Position numbers and translations under genes: made by a program
Source: Coemansia sp. RSA 922
Lineage: Eukaryota > Kickxellomycota > Kickxellomycetes > Kickxellales > Kickxellaceae
Reading direction: 5' to 3'
Length of the DNA: 14,094 nt
Assembly: GCA_027577415.1 (NCBI GenBank)
Contig: JANBQS010000650.1
Span: 1 to 14,094 of the forward strand
Notes under the pieces: generated by a model
What the model saw: only the letters and a program-made list of their open reading frames with translations
The model's database searches: none
What the model was told of the DNA's origin: nothing
In this document: piece by piece, positions 1-7,703 of the stretch
How positions within the stretch are numbered: the first letter of the stretch is position 1
Layout: each line of letters begins with the position of its first letter

Positions 1-37
1 ACAAATCTCTGTCTACTATGAAATTTCTGGATACTTT

Positions 38-2300
38 TTAGATATTTGGACATTTGCACAGATGTGCTTGACCCTCCATCCACTGCAGCACAACAGGAAA
101 GTCAACGTGTGTCTTGGCAATGTTGACGACATCTCGAATAGCTCTGGCAGTACTGGGCTTGAAAGCAACATGGCGAATGCCAACTGAGCACAGTGAATCA
201 ATAGCAGACATGGAACTGTTGAGAGATGGGACACTGCCACCAATGCACAGACCAACAATGGGCATGCCCTTGGTGCGCAAGCGCAGCAAGGCAGGAAACT
301 GGAAGCTCCACATGTGCTGGTTTATGTAGATATAGTTGAGCGTGATACCTTGTCCAGGCTTGGACAGTTTTACAAGGTTGTCGATCTTGTGCTCCAAGTC
401 TTCCTCGGTAAATATTCCACCACCGCCCAGCTCGACATGATACCCAGTGTTGTTGATAGCAGTGACAAAGCTCTCATTAACCATTGTTAGAGTCATACCA
501 GCAACCATGACTGTCAGTGCCCCCAACACTCGAGACATTGGTGAGTCGATGTGAAGCTGACCGTCATGGGCAGTATGGACTAGCTTGGGCCCAAACTCTG
601 CCAACCAGTTGGGGACAGTCATGGTGCTTGCCAGATCCGTCTTGTACAAATCGGCCTTGGAGCCCAGGTATGGCTTGGAGCTGCAAGAGACCAATGCGCC
701 AGCGCAGATGACAGGAATACCCATGCCCTTGATATTTTTGTAAGCTATAAGACCAAAGCCGCTGAGGCCTCCAGGCCCAAAGTCGACAATGTGTGTAATG
801 CCTGGATAGCGAGTGGCTTGCGGCCAGTCAACAGGTAGCATGCAAATGGCACTAAACAGGTACCGGGTCAGGTCTGTCTCAAGGCGGATATCATGACCAT
901 CATCAGTGGCACGTACCTCGATCTGCATGTCGCTGGCATGGAGTACCCACTCCTTCTCTACTGCCATGACATATGCAGCCTCAGCTGCTGACTCGAGCAG
1001 TGGGCAATGGAACATCGCCAAAATAGTCATGTACTGAGCAATGATCACCGGTTTGCGCTTGGGAAAGGGAATATGCGACTGGTCCTGGTCTGGGTCTGCC
1101 GATTTGCTGCACAAGAATTCAACAAACCTTGCTGTGGACAATACTTCACTTGCCACGATAAACTGATCCATTGTGTTGACCACAGCCAAGAATGCGTGCT
1201 CAGTGGGAGACGGCTGGCAGCTATTGAACTTTGAAATAAGCTCCTCCAGCACTGCCTTGGTAATGCCCTGGACTGATACCATCGGACGAGACTCTGTGCC
1301 AACATTGGGCTCACTCAGAACTCGGTGGCAGGGATAATACAGCTGCGGAAAGGCACCCGCTAGTAAATGGATTCCAAGGATTCTCTCGCTGACATCAAAG
1401 AATGACTGCTCATCAGTTAGAGTAGAGAAGGCAGTAGCAATACCGATGCCCTGGCTGTGGCCAACAGCAACTACAAATATAATAAATGTTTTGTTTAGCT
1501 GTTGGCAAATTCGCTTGAGCAGTCATCTCAATAATTAAGCATATTGATAGTAGCATACCTTTAAAGTGCTTAACCAATTCACCAGGAGAGACTCCGAGGG
1601 TCTTGTACAAAACCATGATGTGCATCAGCTGTATGAGTGTGACAAGCAGCTGGCAGATGGGGATCGACAGCAAATACTGCTCATCGGGCATTGTAGTAGT
1701 TGTGGTCAGCCAATCAAGCACGTCGAGGCCTTTGGAGTAGACAGGGTGGACATGATTATCCTGTGACTCGCAATGTATAAATGCTGACATACGAGTCACA
1801 AAGTCGATCAACAGCAGATGGTAGACATTGAGCAGCCACTCGGCCTTGTCCAAGTAGCTGCTTGTACCGCGCTGGCTGCCAAACATGGCCATCAGCCCAA
1901 GAGACTCGGTGGCAAATAATGCTGGAGTTGACGTGGTCAGCCGAAGGGATAACGACAAGCCATTGTTGACGATCGACCATGCGGAAAAGTAGCCCTTGAG
2001 CATGCACTGGGCAGCAGCCTCATCCAGGCCGTGAGCTTGTACAATGACATGGATGTCACTAGTGGTGGTGTCAAGGGCCTGGTAAAAGGTGCCAAAGACA
2101 GCATGTGTGACTTCCGAGCCGCCAAACTCAACACAGTGCTGGATAAAGGCGGCATGTAACTCAATGGTGCTAAGAGACTCAACCGAATCGATAGAAAATG
2201 AGTAAACAAGCTCTTGAACAGTAGGTGCGAGAATGGCAGCCACAGCGAAGGAGTAGACCACTGATCTGTGGTCAAGCTGAACTTGCTCGAAGGTAGTCAT
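38..2300 (-). CDS. FAS1: Divergent fatty acid synthase subunit beta: starter acyltransferase plus partial enoyl reductase
   Basis: Fungal type I FAS beta builds long-chain acyl-CoA in the cytosol with the alpha chain. Two exons (2300-1559 and 1470-38) join in frame to 724 codons. The acyltransferase domain covers roughly residues 130-500: the nucleophile motif GHSQG (Ser253) spans the splice junction region and the partner His402 lies in MFHCPLL. The FMN-binding enoyl reductase starts near residue 557 (PMSRVLG, VAGMT, GYHVEL, QGITLNYIYINQ, VVLQW). The frame stops at 38-40 just where the family has its GGHHS block; full beta chains are about 2,000 residues. Several family-typical residues differ (FGSQR for FGGQG, AGMTL for AGMTP, GGGGIF for a GGG-H/Y-Y/F type loop). 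It may be a functional specialised paralogue, a truncated gene, or a 5' part whose next exon lies outside the window. The family assignment is firm; functionality is uncertain. Start ATG at 2300 has A at -3. Confidence 0.85.
1471..1558 (-). other. Intron of the FAS beta gene
   Basis: On the minus strand the intron begins GTATGC and ends TTTGTAG, 88 bases. The upstream exon leaves one base of a codon. Removing the intron restores VAVGHSQG, the acyltransferase nucleophile elbow, and keeps the frame into the long downstream exon; without splicing the frame terminates after about 47 further codons. Confidence 0.93.
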
Positions 2301-2403
2301 TATGAACCAGGGGTAAAGTTGTTTGCAAGAAAAAAGTAAAGTACTTCAAAATAGGGAGATGTTGTGATGTGCTAAAACAGATATATCATTGTTTTTTTCA
2401 TCT

Positions 2404-2437
2404 TGCCTGGATCCCAATCTCTTGTTAAATCCAGGCA
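2404..2437. repeat. 9-base perfect inverted repeat upstream of FAS beta
   Basis: TGCCTGGAT at 2404-2412 is repeated in inverted form as ATCCAGGCA at 2429-2437 with a 16-base spacer. It lies 104 to 137 bases upstream of the FAS beta start, so it could be a regulator site or a hairpin in the leader. About one such repeat is expected by chance in a window of this size. Confidence 0.5.
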
Positions 2438-2592
2438 GTATTTTGATAGTCGGGCTTAATTATTGTATAGATCTGACACCTGCTATGCATTATCGGACGG
2501 GCGGAGGCTTACAAAAGGGTAGACATATGTGAGAAAATTGGAAAGCATGGACAATGTTGTGCCACTTTGGAAGCCATGCATATTCGACTTGG

Positions 2593-2633
2593 ATGACCCA
2601 GGTCATAGCAGACTGGCACACTTTCGCAGTGTG
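2593..2633. repeat. Two small inverted repeats side by side
   Basis: ATGACC and GGTCAT (2593-2598 and 2601-2606) face each other across two bases. CACACT and AGTGTG (2617-2622 and 2628-2633) follow with a five-base loop. Each alone is ordinary by chance. They lie about 300 bases upstream of the FAS beta start. Confidence 0.3.
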
Positions 2634-3150
2634 TGAACAAAATATATCCCTTGGAATATTCCCTCGAATAAGTATAGCATCATGCATATGGATTGTGGCG
2701 GTCAATATATTCGAATAATCGCAACTGTCTACAAGAGAGCATCGCGTGGCCCTTCAAGGAAAAATAATGAATGAAGTCTAGGTAAGCAAATTAGTTGACA
2801 ACGGTAGATCTAAAACAAAGGAGCAAGTCCAACGCTGTTCACACGCTGTAAATGCCGCGAGTCTCAGGTCACAGGTTTCTAAATGCAAGGTGTGGCACAT
2901 ACATTACGGAGCGGTTACGACTTCTGGTCGGTCGACTAAATAAGGACACTTGATAATGCACCACGCTGTACACTCGAGCTTTGAATACAAACAGTACCTG
3001 GCGCATTAAGCTCAAAACACAAGCGTTTGGGGCTGGTGAGATAAGCAGCGAGTATAGTACATAGGTGCGCAGCCCTCTCCCATCGCAAGCCACACCGAAA
3101 AATCTACGCCAACAACCAGCTAGCCAAAAGTTTTCGCCCTGGGAGCAGCC

Positions 3151-3172
3151 GCGATCAAGTGCACCTGATCGC
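3151..3172. repeat. 22-base near-perfect palindrome
   Basis: GCGATCA at 3151-3157 and TGATCGC at 3166-3172 flank a core containing the palindrome GTGCAC. Over 22 bases only one pair is mismatched. It lies 128 bases beyond the MED27 stop, in the 3' flank of that minus-strand gene, and is GC-richer than its surroundings. It could be a dimeric protein-binding site or a hairpin in the transcript. Confidence 0.55.
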
Positions 3173-3299
3173 TGTTCCGCTGTTCAAGGTGTAACCCCAT
3201 CATCTTTGCCACTTTAGGACTTTAATTGTGGTCGCTACATCACGCCAATGTATAGGTGACTTTGAAATTTTTTCTTTGGTAAAAGCCGTGTTAGTAATA

Positions 3300-4247
3300 C
3301 TAGGTCGACTCCATGCACCCGTAGTGAAAGGCCTTGCTGGGTCCACTCAGCTTTGCGTCAATGTCGCGCCACAGTGGCGGCAGGTACTGAGAGGTCCGCG
3401 GATCAATCTGCAAATGCTTGCCGCAGACGCTGCAAGTAGCTGAGAACAAGTTCTCAAACAGACTGAACCACTGCGTTACCTTCGCCAGGCGATGCTCGAC
3501 CGAAAATCCAGTAAATGAGAACCAGAGAATGTTAGCGTCGTACGTTATACGGTTGAATACTTGGTGCTTGGAGTGTGGACCACGCTCTTCGTCAGAAAAT
3601 ACGTACAGAGAGTTTACCTCGTATAGCTCCGTCACGCCACTGTCCACAAGTTTTATGCTGATTGACATTTGTACAATCGTCGGGATACGTACGACCAGCA
3701 TACAGGCACGCTTGGATATGACATGCTTTTTGAGCTGCAGTCTTGGGTACTTTTCCACCAACACTTGGATATGTTGGTCAAGTGCTGCCTCGGACAGTCC
3801 CTCGCCAAAATCGCCAATTTGTAGCCGCATTGCCGACATGTCCAGCTCCCTGACCGAGTTACTTATGAGCTCGCTGGTCTCCTTTACTTTCCCTTGCTCC
3901 GTCATCAGCCTCACGTACGGCGAATATTCTGTAAGCAACTCTTGAACCTTGTCGGATATTAGCTTTTCACGAGGCTTCTTCTCCAGTCGTCCAACTACGC
4001 CTTGTAAATGTCCAATAGATCCAATCATGCTGCGCATCGCCTCCAGTGTGTTTGAAATATCCGTGTGTGCTGCTTCCGTCACAGATTTGTCCTTTCGTAT
4101 AGTGCTCACGCCGGCCAAGTCACCAAATGTCTTGTATATCGACGAGTGCGCGTCGTATGCCTTTTCCACTAGCTTATCCAAGTGTGCAACGGCCTCGTAC
4201 GCCTCCACGAGCACCTGATCACAGTCTTTAACAGACCTGGTAGCCAT
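3300..4247 (-). CDS. MED27: Mediator complex subunit 27
   Basis: Med27 is a tail-region subunit of the nuclear Mediator complex, which links gene-specific activators to RNA polymerase II. The predicted protein has 315 residues. Its first 140 residues are mostly helical. The C-terminal third carries the family signature: Cys272-x2-Cys275 in ATCSVCGKHL, then LPPLW at 289-293, then His308-x2-Cys311 near the very end, a presumed zinc site. The start at 4247 (ATT ATG G context) gives MATRSVKDCD. The same frame stays open for 78 codons further upstream, but that stretch encodes a hydrophobic segment that would be odd in a nuclear protein, and it lies in the promoter shared with the divergent SQS1-like gene. 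No intron is evident. Long frames on the opposite strand are shadows. Confidence 0.85.
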   Translation of the reverse strand: MATRSVKDCDQVLVEAYEAVAHLDKLVEKAYDAHSSIYKTFGDLAGVSTIRKDKSVTEAAHTDISNTLEAMRSMIGSIGHLQGVVGRLEKKPREKLISDKVQELLTEYSPYVRLMTEQGKVKETSELISNSVRELDMSAMRLQIGDFGEGLSEAALDQHIQVLVEKYPRLQLKKHVISKRACMLVVRIPTIVQMSISIKLVDSGVTELYEVNSLYVFSDEERGPHSKHQVFNRITYDANILWFSFTGFSVEHRLAKVTQWFSLFENLFSATCSVCGKHLQIDPRTSQYLPPLWRDIDAKLSGPSKAFHYGCMEST

Positions 4248-4524
4248 AATGAGTATATGTATGCGATAGATAACAAATGAGAGTGACAGTATTAATATGT
4301 CAAACAAAATACTGCCTAATCGACAGAGCTCATGATGATGAAGTCGTTGTATTGGAGTCTTGTATGGGCACACGTGATCGTTGATCTCATTGATCTCGGC
4401 CGCAGCTGACTGCACCAATACTTTTGATGCAAATTCAGCAGTCCCCCCCTCCATTTTTCTGTCTAGTGAATTTTCAGTCAATACTTTTTTTCTTCAATTA
4501 TTTGTTTTTGTATATCATCGCCAA
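4248..4524. promoter_or_regulatory. Divergent promoter region MED27 / SQS1
   Basis: These 277 bases separate two start codons pointing away from each other and must serve both genes. They hold CACGTGAT at 4371-4378, a near-tandem 9-base repeat TTGATCTCA / TTGATCTCG at 4381-4398, a run of seven C, and a T-rich tract just before the SQS1 start, a common feature of fungal promoters. Confidence 0.6.
4371..4398. promoter_or_regulatory. E-box plus TTGATC repeat module
   Basis: CACGTGAT reads ATCACGTG on the other strand, matching the RTCACGTG type of site bound by Cbf1/USF-like bHLH proteins. Directly after it come two near-identical 9-base units beginning TTGATCTC. It sits 124 bases from the MED27 start and 147 from the SQS1 start. 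A similar module occurs at 9640-9662. Confidence 0.45.
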
Positions 4525-5994
4525 ATGGACGACCTATTCGTTATAGACACACAAGGCATGACCAGCGTTCCCGTTTCCTCGACGACCCAGAGCTACGAGT
4601 GCAAGGTTGTGAACTCGGCTACAACAGCAAGCCGCACAGCAAATTCCAACCGGATAAAGTCGCTGGGAATCCAAGTTATCGAAGACAACATTGGCAGTGG
4701 CCCTGATGACAGAGTTGTTCCGCAAAATCCCATGAATAACCTCAACGCCAAATTCGTGGACTTGGACGTTGGCAACTCGGGCAGGGGCCAGAGGGGTCGG
4801 AAGAAGGGGGCTAGAAGAGGGAGAGGCGGCAGGGGCAATAAGCAGAACAACAATGACAGCATTAACATTATCGATCCGCCGCCTTCAAGGGCGCGGCGTC
4901 AACAGCGCCCGCCTATTATCGAGTCTGACGCAGAGATGGACGAGATATTCGACGACTTTGTATCTAATATTGGCCAAGACGAATTAAAGCAACTGCTAAA
5001 GGACGCCGACAACCGCAACGGCTTCCTGACTCGTAACATTGGAGGCGGCGTGGATTACAGCTGTGGTCTCTCGGATGATGGGCTTGAGAACTCTGAGGGT
5101 ATGTCCAAAGACGACGACATTGAGGTGGACGATCCGTTCAAGTACGAGGATGAGATACACGATCTATTGTTAGGCGGCGTGGCGAGCTCTGACGATGACG
5201 ACGAGTTCCCTGATGATCTCGATATGGACCTTTTGCCTGGGCCTGACGAAGAGCTTCGCCAGACTGGCCAACAGCCTCCACCCCACGTACGGCGAAGCCA
5301 AAACGCTGCTTCATATAAGGGGAAGGATCGCGCGAAGAGCAAGCATGGTCACGACAAGGCCAAGCACAACGCTAACGACAACCAAACAGCCCCAACGCCT
5401 GGGTTTAACCCGCATACTATTATCAAGCGCCTGGATATGCTGGCGCAGGCCGACGACATGGGAAGTATATGGCTGCAGCCGATGAACAAGTATGAGCGTC
5501 AGGTCGTCCACCTTCTTGCCCGTGAGTACCACATCAAGTCAAAGTCCCACGGCAACAGCGCTAAGCGCACACTGGTGCTCACGCAGACTCACAACTCGTG
5601 CAAGCCTACCAATTCTCGGCGAGTCAACAAGGTTCTTATGTTGCATGACCAAGGCGGTCTGATCCCCGAGCAATGGAGCGGCCCTGCCGCACAAGGCGCG
5701 TTCCGAGACAAGGGTTCCAAGGGTTCAAAAGGTAAAAATGGATATGGCAAGGGCAAGGACAAGGGCAGGCAGCAGGGCAACAAGGGTCGTGGTGGCGACT
5801 TTAAGCCGCAGCAACATCTGGACGGCAAAATGGTCGCCGAAAATGCTCCCGAGGTTGGCTCTTCCAACATTGGCCACAAGATGCTGCAGCAAATGGGTTG
5901 GCAGCCAGGCCAGGGCCTCGGCGTCAAGGAAGAGGGCAGGGCTACTCCGGTCGACGTTATGATTCGTGCGGGGCGCCGTGGTCTGGGAGCCTAA
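4525..5994 (+). CDS. SQS1: R3H and G-patch protein, Sqs1/Pfa1-like activator of Prp43
   Basis: Sqs1 stimulates the DEAH helicase Prp43 in spliceosome disassembly and ribosome maturation, in nucleus and nucleolus. The predicted protein has 489 residues. An RG/K-rich stretch (about 86-104) is followed by acidic blocks (about 134-145, 196-240), an R3H-type domain (about 297-357, with MNKYERQVVHLLAREY), a Gly/Lys-rich linker (about 396-424), and a C-terminal G-patch (444-489: SNIGHKMLQQMGW, GQGLG, ending RAGRRGLGA). The G-patch at the extreme C-terminus and the order R3H then G-patch are as in Sqs1. The start at 4525 (CCAAATGG) fits the conserved MDDLFVIDT-like opening; the frame is open to 4381 but that part is T-rich promoter sequence. 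It is shorter than yeast Sqs1. Other G-patch/R3H proteins are possible but less likely. Confidence 0.85.
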   Translation: MDDLFVIDTQGMTSVPVSSTTQSYECKVVNSATTASRTANSNRIKSLGIQVIEDNIGSGPDDRVVPQNPMNNLNAKFVDLDVGNSGRGQRGRKKGARRGRGGRGNKQNNNDSINIIDPPPSRARRQQRPPIIESDAEMDEIFDDFVSNIGQDELKQLLKDADNRNGFLTRNIGGGVDYSCGLSDDGLENSEGMSKDDDIEVDDPFKYEDEIHDLLLGGVASSDDDDEFPDDLDMDLLPGPDEELRQTGQQPPPHVRRSQNAASYKGKDRAKSKHGHDKAKHNANDNQTAPTPGFNPHTIIKRLDMLAQADDMGSIWLQPMNKYERQVVHLLAREYHIKSKSHGNSAKRTLVLTQTHNSCKPTNSRRVNKVLMLHDQGGLIPEQWSGPAAQGAFRDKGSKGSKGKNGYGKGKDKGRQQGNKGRGGDFKPQQHLDGKMVAENAPEVGSSNIGHKMLQQMGWQPGQGLGVKEEGRATPVDVMIRAGRRGLGA

Positions 5995-6061
5995 AATTGG
6001 AACAATTCTAAAAGTCGGACCAATATATTCTTCCTACCCTCTGAATACTTTATATCTAGGT

Positions 6062-6822
6062 CTATGGCCTCTTTGTGCATATGAGCTTGGCAAGCCGTAG
6101 CGCTGCTTGGACCATCTCATCTGTAGCTCCCATGCGCGCTGCACCCAAGCAGTGGCTCTTGAGCTGCGAAGGCACGTCCTGGGGAACTAGCGAGCCGATT
6201 GCACACAGCTCAGTGTCCCTACCGTCGAGGTAGCGGGTTTCGCCAAGCAGGCGGCCGTAGCAGTCAACCATGACGACCTCGGCGAGATCTGGGTACAAGC
6301 TGCGCAGCTTTCCCTCAACCGTCACCGCGTGTCTGCCGTAGATTCCATCAAACAGGTCTTGTCCACGTGCACGCATCTGGTCGTAGCTGTAGTTGGCCTG
6401 GCTGCGCAATGCAGGAACATTGGCTAACTCCTGTGCCAGGTCGCTGTTGGGTCCTACTAGGCTCATTAGCGACGTTAGAGCATTGATACTCTACGGCCAC
6501 ATATTCTGGTAATAAATTAAGGTTTAAGATAAATATGAGCAATGTATGTCGCGTGGCCAGAGGCCTGTGTGGTGCTTACCTTTGGCGTGCCCATCAGGCA
6601 TGACATTTTGAGAATCGCCTCGCGAGTCTGCTGGATGAAAAACGCCTTTTCTGATGTCTGAGCGAGCTGGTCTAAGCGCCGTTGAGCCACAGTGGCTATG
6701 GATGAGGTGCGGTTGGCAGAAGCCATTGCCGAAATAGCCACTAGATGGCGTACGTTGTCGTCAAGTGCTTGCGCCTCGTTGTCCCACGACTTTAGCTCCT
6801 CCGCCTGAATATGTTCATCCAT
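6062..6822 (-). CDS. AhpD / carboxymuconolactone decarboxylase-like protein, two exons
   Basis: Exons 6822-6580 and 6490-6062 join at phase 0 to 223 residues. The junction reads MGTPK-SINALTSL, resembling the G-x-P-x-A-I-N-A-L stretch of fungal members. The first half (about 20-90) is helical, and residues 169-212 contain the family-like LDGRDTELCAIGSLVP...QLKSHCLGAARMGAT. AhpD-type proteins often have peroxidase or decarboxylase activity; here the CxxC pair of true AhpD is not visible (only isolated Cys176 and Cys194 near His193), so no reaction can be assigned. No signal peptide is seen. Start at 6822 (MDEHIQAEE) is preferred over an in-frame upstream ATG that would add a hydrophobic, low-quality leader. 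Its stop lies 67 bases from the SQS1 stop, so the 3' ends are probably shared or overlapping. Confidence 0.8.
6491..6579 (-). other. Intron of the AhpD-like gene
   Basis: 89 bases, GTAAGC at the donor and GGCCGTAG at the acceptor on the minus strand, phase 0. An earlier AG (ACCAG) would lead straight to an in-frame stop, so the later AG is chosen. Splicing joins two halves that only together make a family-length protein. Confidence 0.9.
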
Positions 6823-7027
6823 GTCAAGTTTCAAAAGAAAAAGAAAATTTAAAAATGAATATGTTAGTACTGGTTTATTCCCACGCGGGGCAAGAAAATG
6901 AACAACTTTAGCATAAAAAAAGTAAACCAACTATGGAAATATTGTGAATCGGGAAATCCACTCCTAGTCTTCACAGCCAGTAGCATATACAACACGGCTG
7001 CATGTTAGTGTTGACGATATCTGTACC

Positions 7028-7372
7028 TCAATTGTGCTTGGAAAAATAAACAAAAATAAGATATCCTCTATGGTCTGCAGACACTTTAACTACAAGTTCA
7101 GCTTTAAAAGTATCTGTATAAGCAGTTTGGCTATGCACTCCAAGGTCGTCTTTAAATCCTTGGAACGCACTGGCAGTGTAAACTGCTCTACCAACCATCC
7201 TGTTTGCAATTGTAATTGGACTCACATTAGTTGAAACAATGGTCTGAAGAACATGGTTAGGAAAGTAGTTTCTCATGTAGGAAATGTCAAGGACTGGTAA
7301 GACAGTTGTTTGCTCCGAGTCGTCCATTAACTCGCTCTCGGGTATTTCTACAACGGCCTGGTTCTCGTTCAT
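7028..7372 (-). CDS. Hypothetical protein, 114 residues
   Basis: I do not recognise this protein. It opens with an acidic stretch (residues 1-22, with EIPESELMDDSE), followed by a mixed region with YMRNYFPNHVL and a C-terminal part that looks like beta strands (ELVVKVS, GYLIFVYF). No signal peptide, metal motif or repeat is visible. Support for a real gene: the start has an ACCATG context, a TATAAAAA motif on the same strand lies about 95 bases upstream, and it fills the gap between two minus-strand genes. Against: it is short and its amino-acid pattern matches no family I know. Its last residues could be read-through into an intron, in which case further exons would be needed. Confidence 0.45.
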   Translation of the reverse strand: MNENQAVVEIPESELMDDSEQTTVLPVLDISYMRNYFPNHVLQTIVSTNVSPITIANRMVGRAVYTASAFQGFKDDLGVHSQTAYTDTFKAELVVKVSADHRGYLIFVYFSKHN

Positions 7373-7464
7373 GGTAACAAATAGAGTACGTGCTTAGTGG
7401 TGGTTGCGACAGCTAAATAAAAGTGATATGCTGCCCACCATTTTTTCTTGAGAAATTCTTCGCC

Positions 7465-7472
7465 TTTTTATA
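7465..7472 (-). promoter_or_regulatory. TATA-like box for the 114-residue gene
   Basis: On the minus strand the sequence reads TATAAAAA, 93 to 100 bases before the ATG at 7372. The spacing would place a transcription start about 60 to 70 bases before the ATG. This is a sequence match only. Confidence 0.4.
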
Positions 7473-7621
7473 TCCAACCCAAGGGAAGAAGTTGCGCTGA
7501 GAGCCTCTTCCACTCTTCAAAAAAGGGGATTCCAGACAGCACAAGAGACTTCAAGGTTGATTAAAAATAAAAAGTGTCCCCCTGTTGATTGGTTACACTT
7601 TGAGTGGATGCCGGATTTTGA

Positions 7622-7656
7622 GGTCGTGAAAGCTAGCAAAGAAGCTTTCAACGACC
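7622..7656. repeat. Stem-loop with 13-base arms and one bulge
   Basis: GGTCGTGAAAGCT (7622-7634) pairs with AGCTTTCAACGACC (7643-7656) with a single bulged A and an 8-base loop. It begins 48 bases past the tafazzin stop on the minus strand, so it could fold in that gene's 3' untranslated region. Fungal genes do not use bacterial-type terminators, so a termination role should not be assumed. Confidence 0.6.
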
Positions 7657-7703
7657 TGTTTGTCCAAATGCGTCTAATTGAATACTTTCTAAACAAAAAA
7701 AAT

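Larger units (their letters stand above)
2301..3299. other. Gene-poor spacer between FAS beta and MED27
   Basis: About 1 kb with no reading frame that resembles a protein. Two minus-strand frames of 71 and 74 codons have no recognisable content. The stretch should hold the promoter of the FAS beta gene (left part) and the 3' end of MED27 (right part). It contains inverted repeats at 2404-2437, 2593-2606, 2617-2633 and 3151-3172. I could not recognise a tRNA, 5S RNA or snRNA. Confidence 0.6.
7373..7703. other. Spacer between the 114-residue gene and tafazzin
   Basis: 331 bases without a confident gene. It should contain the promoter of the minus-strand gene on its left and the 3' end of tafazzin on its right. 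It holds a TATA-like box (7465-7472), a strong stem-loop (7622-7656) and a plus-strand open frame without ATG (7452-7712). Confidence 0.55.

Noticed and set aside
2653..2717. GGAATATTCC (2653-2662) and TATTCGAATA (2708-2717) as regulatory palindromes
   Set aside because: Ten-base palindromes occur about a dozen times by chance in a window of this size; nothing else supports them.
2490..3093. Two minus-strand frames of 71 and 74 codons in the large spacer
   Set aside because: Length is expected by chance, composition is not protein-like, and no promoter or splice signals support them.
3418..3945. 175-codon plus-strand open frame opposite MED27
   Set aside because: Ser-rich antisense shadow of a gene with a clear zinc motif and family signature.
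4248..4481. N-terminal extension of MED27 to an ATG at 4481
   Set aside because: It would add 78 residues including a hydrophobic segment to a nuclear protein and would consume the promoter shared with SQS1. The ATG at 4247 fits better.
4381..4524. N-terminal extension of the SQS1-like protein to 4381
   Set aside because: The 48 added codons come from T-rich leader sequence; MDDLFVIDT at 4525 is a more natural opening.
7622..7656. Rho-independent type terminator
   Set aside because: The stem is strong, but the genome is fungal; this mechanism is bacterial, so it is listed only as a stem-loop.
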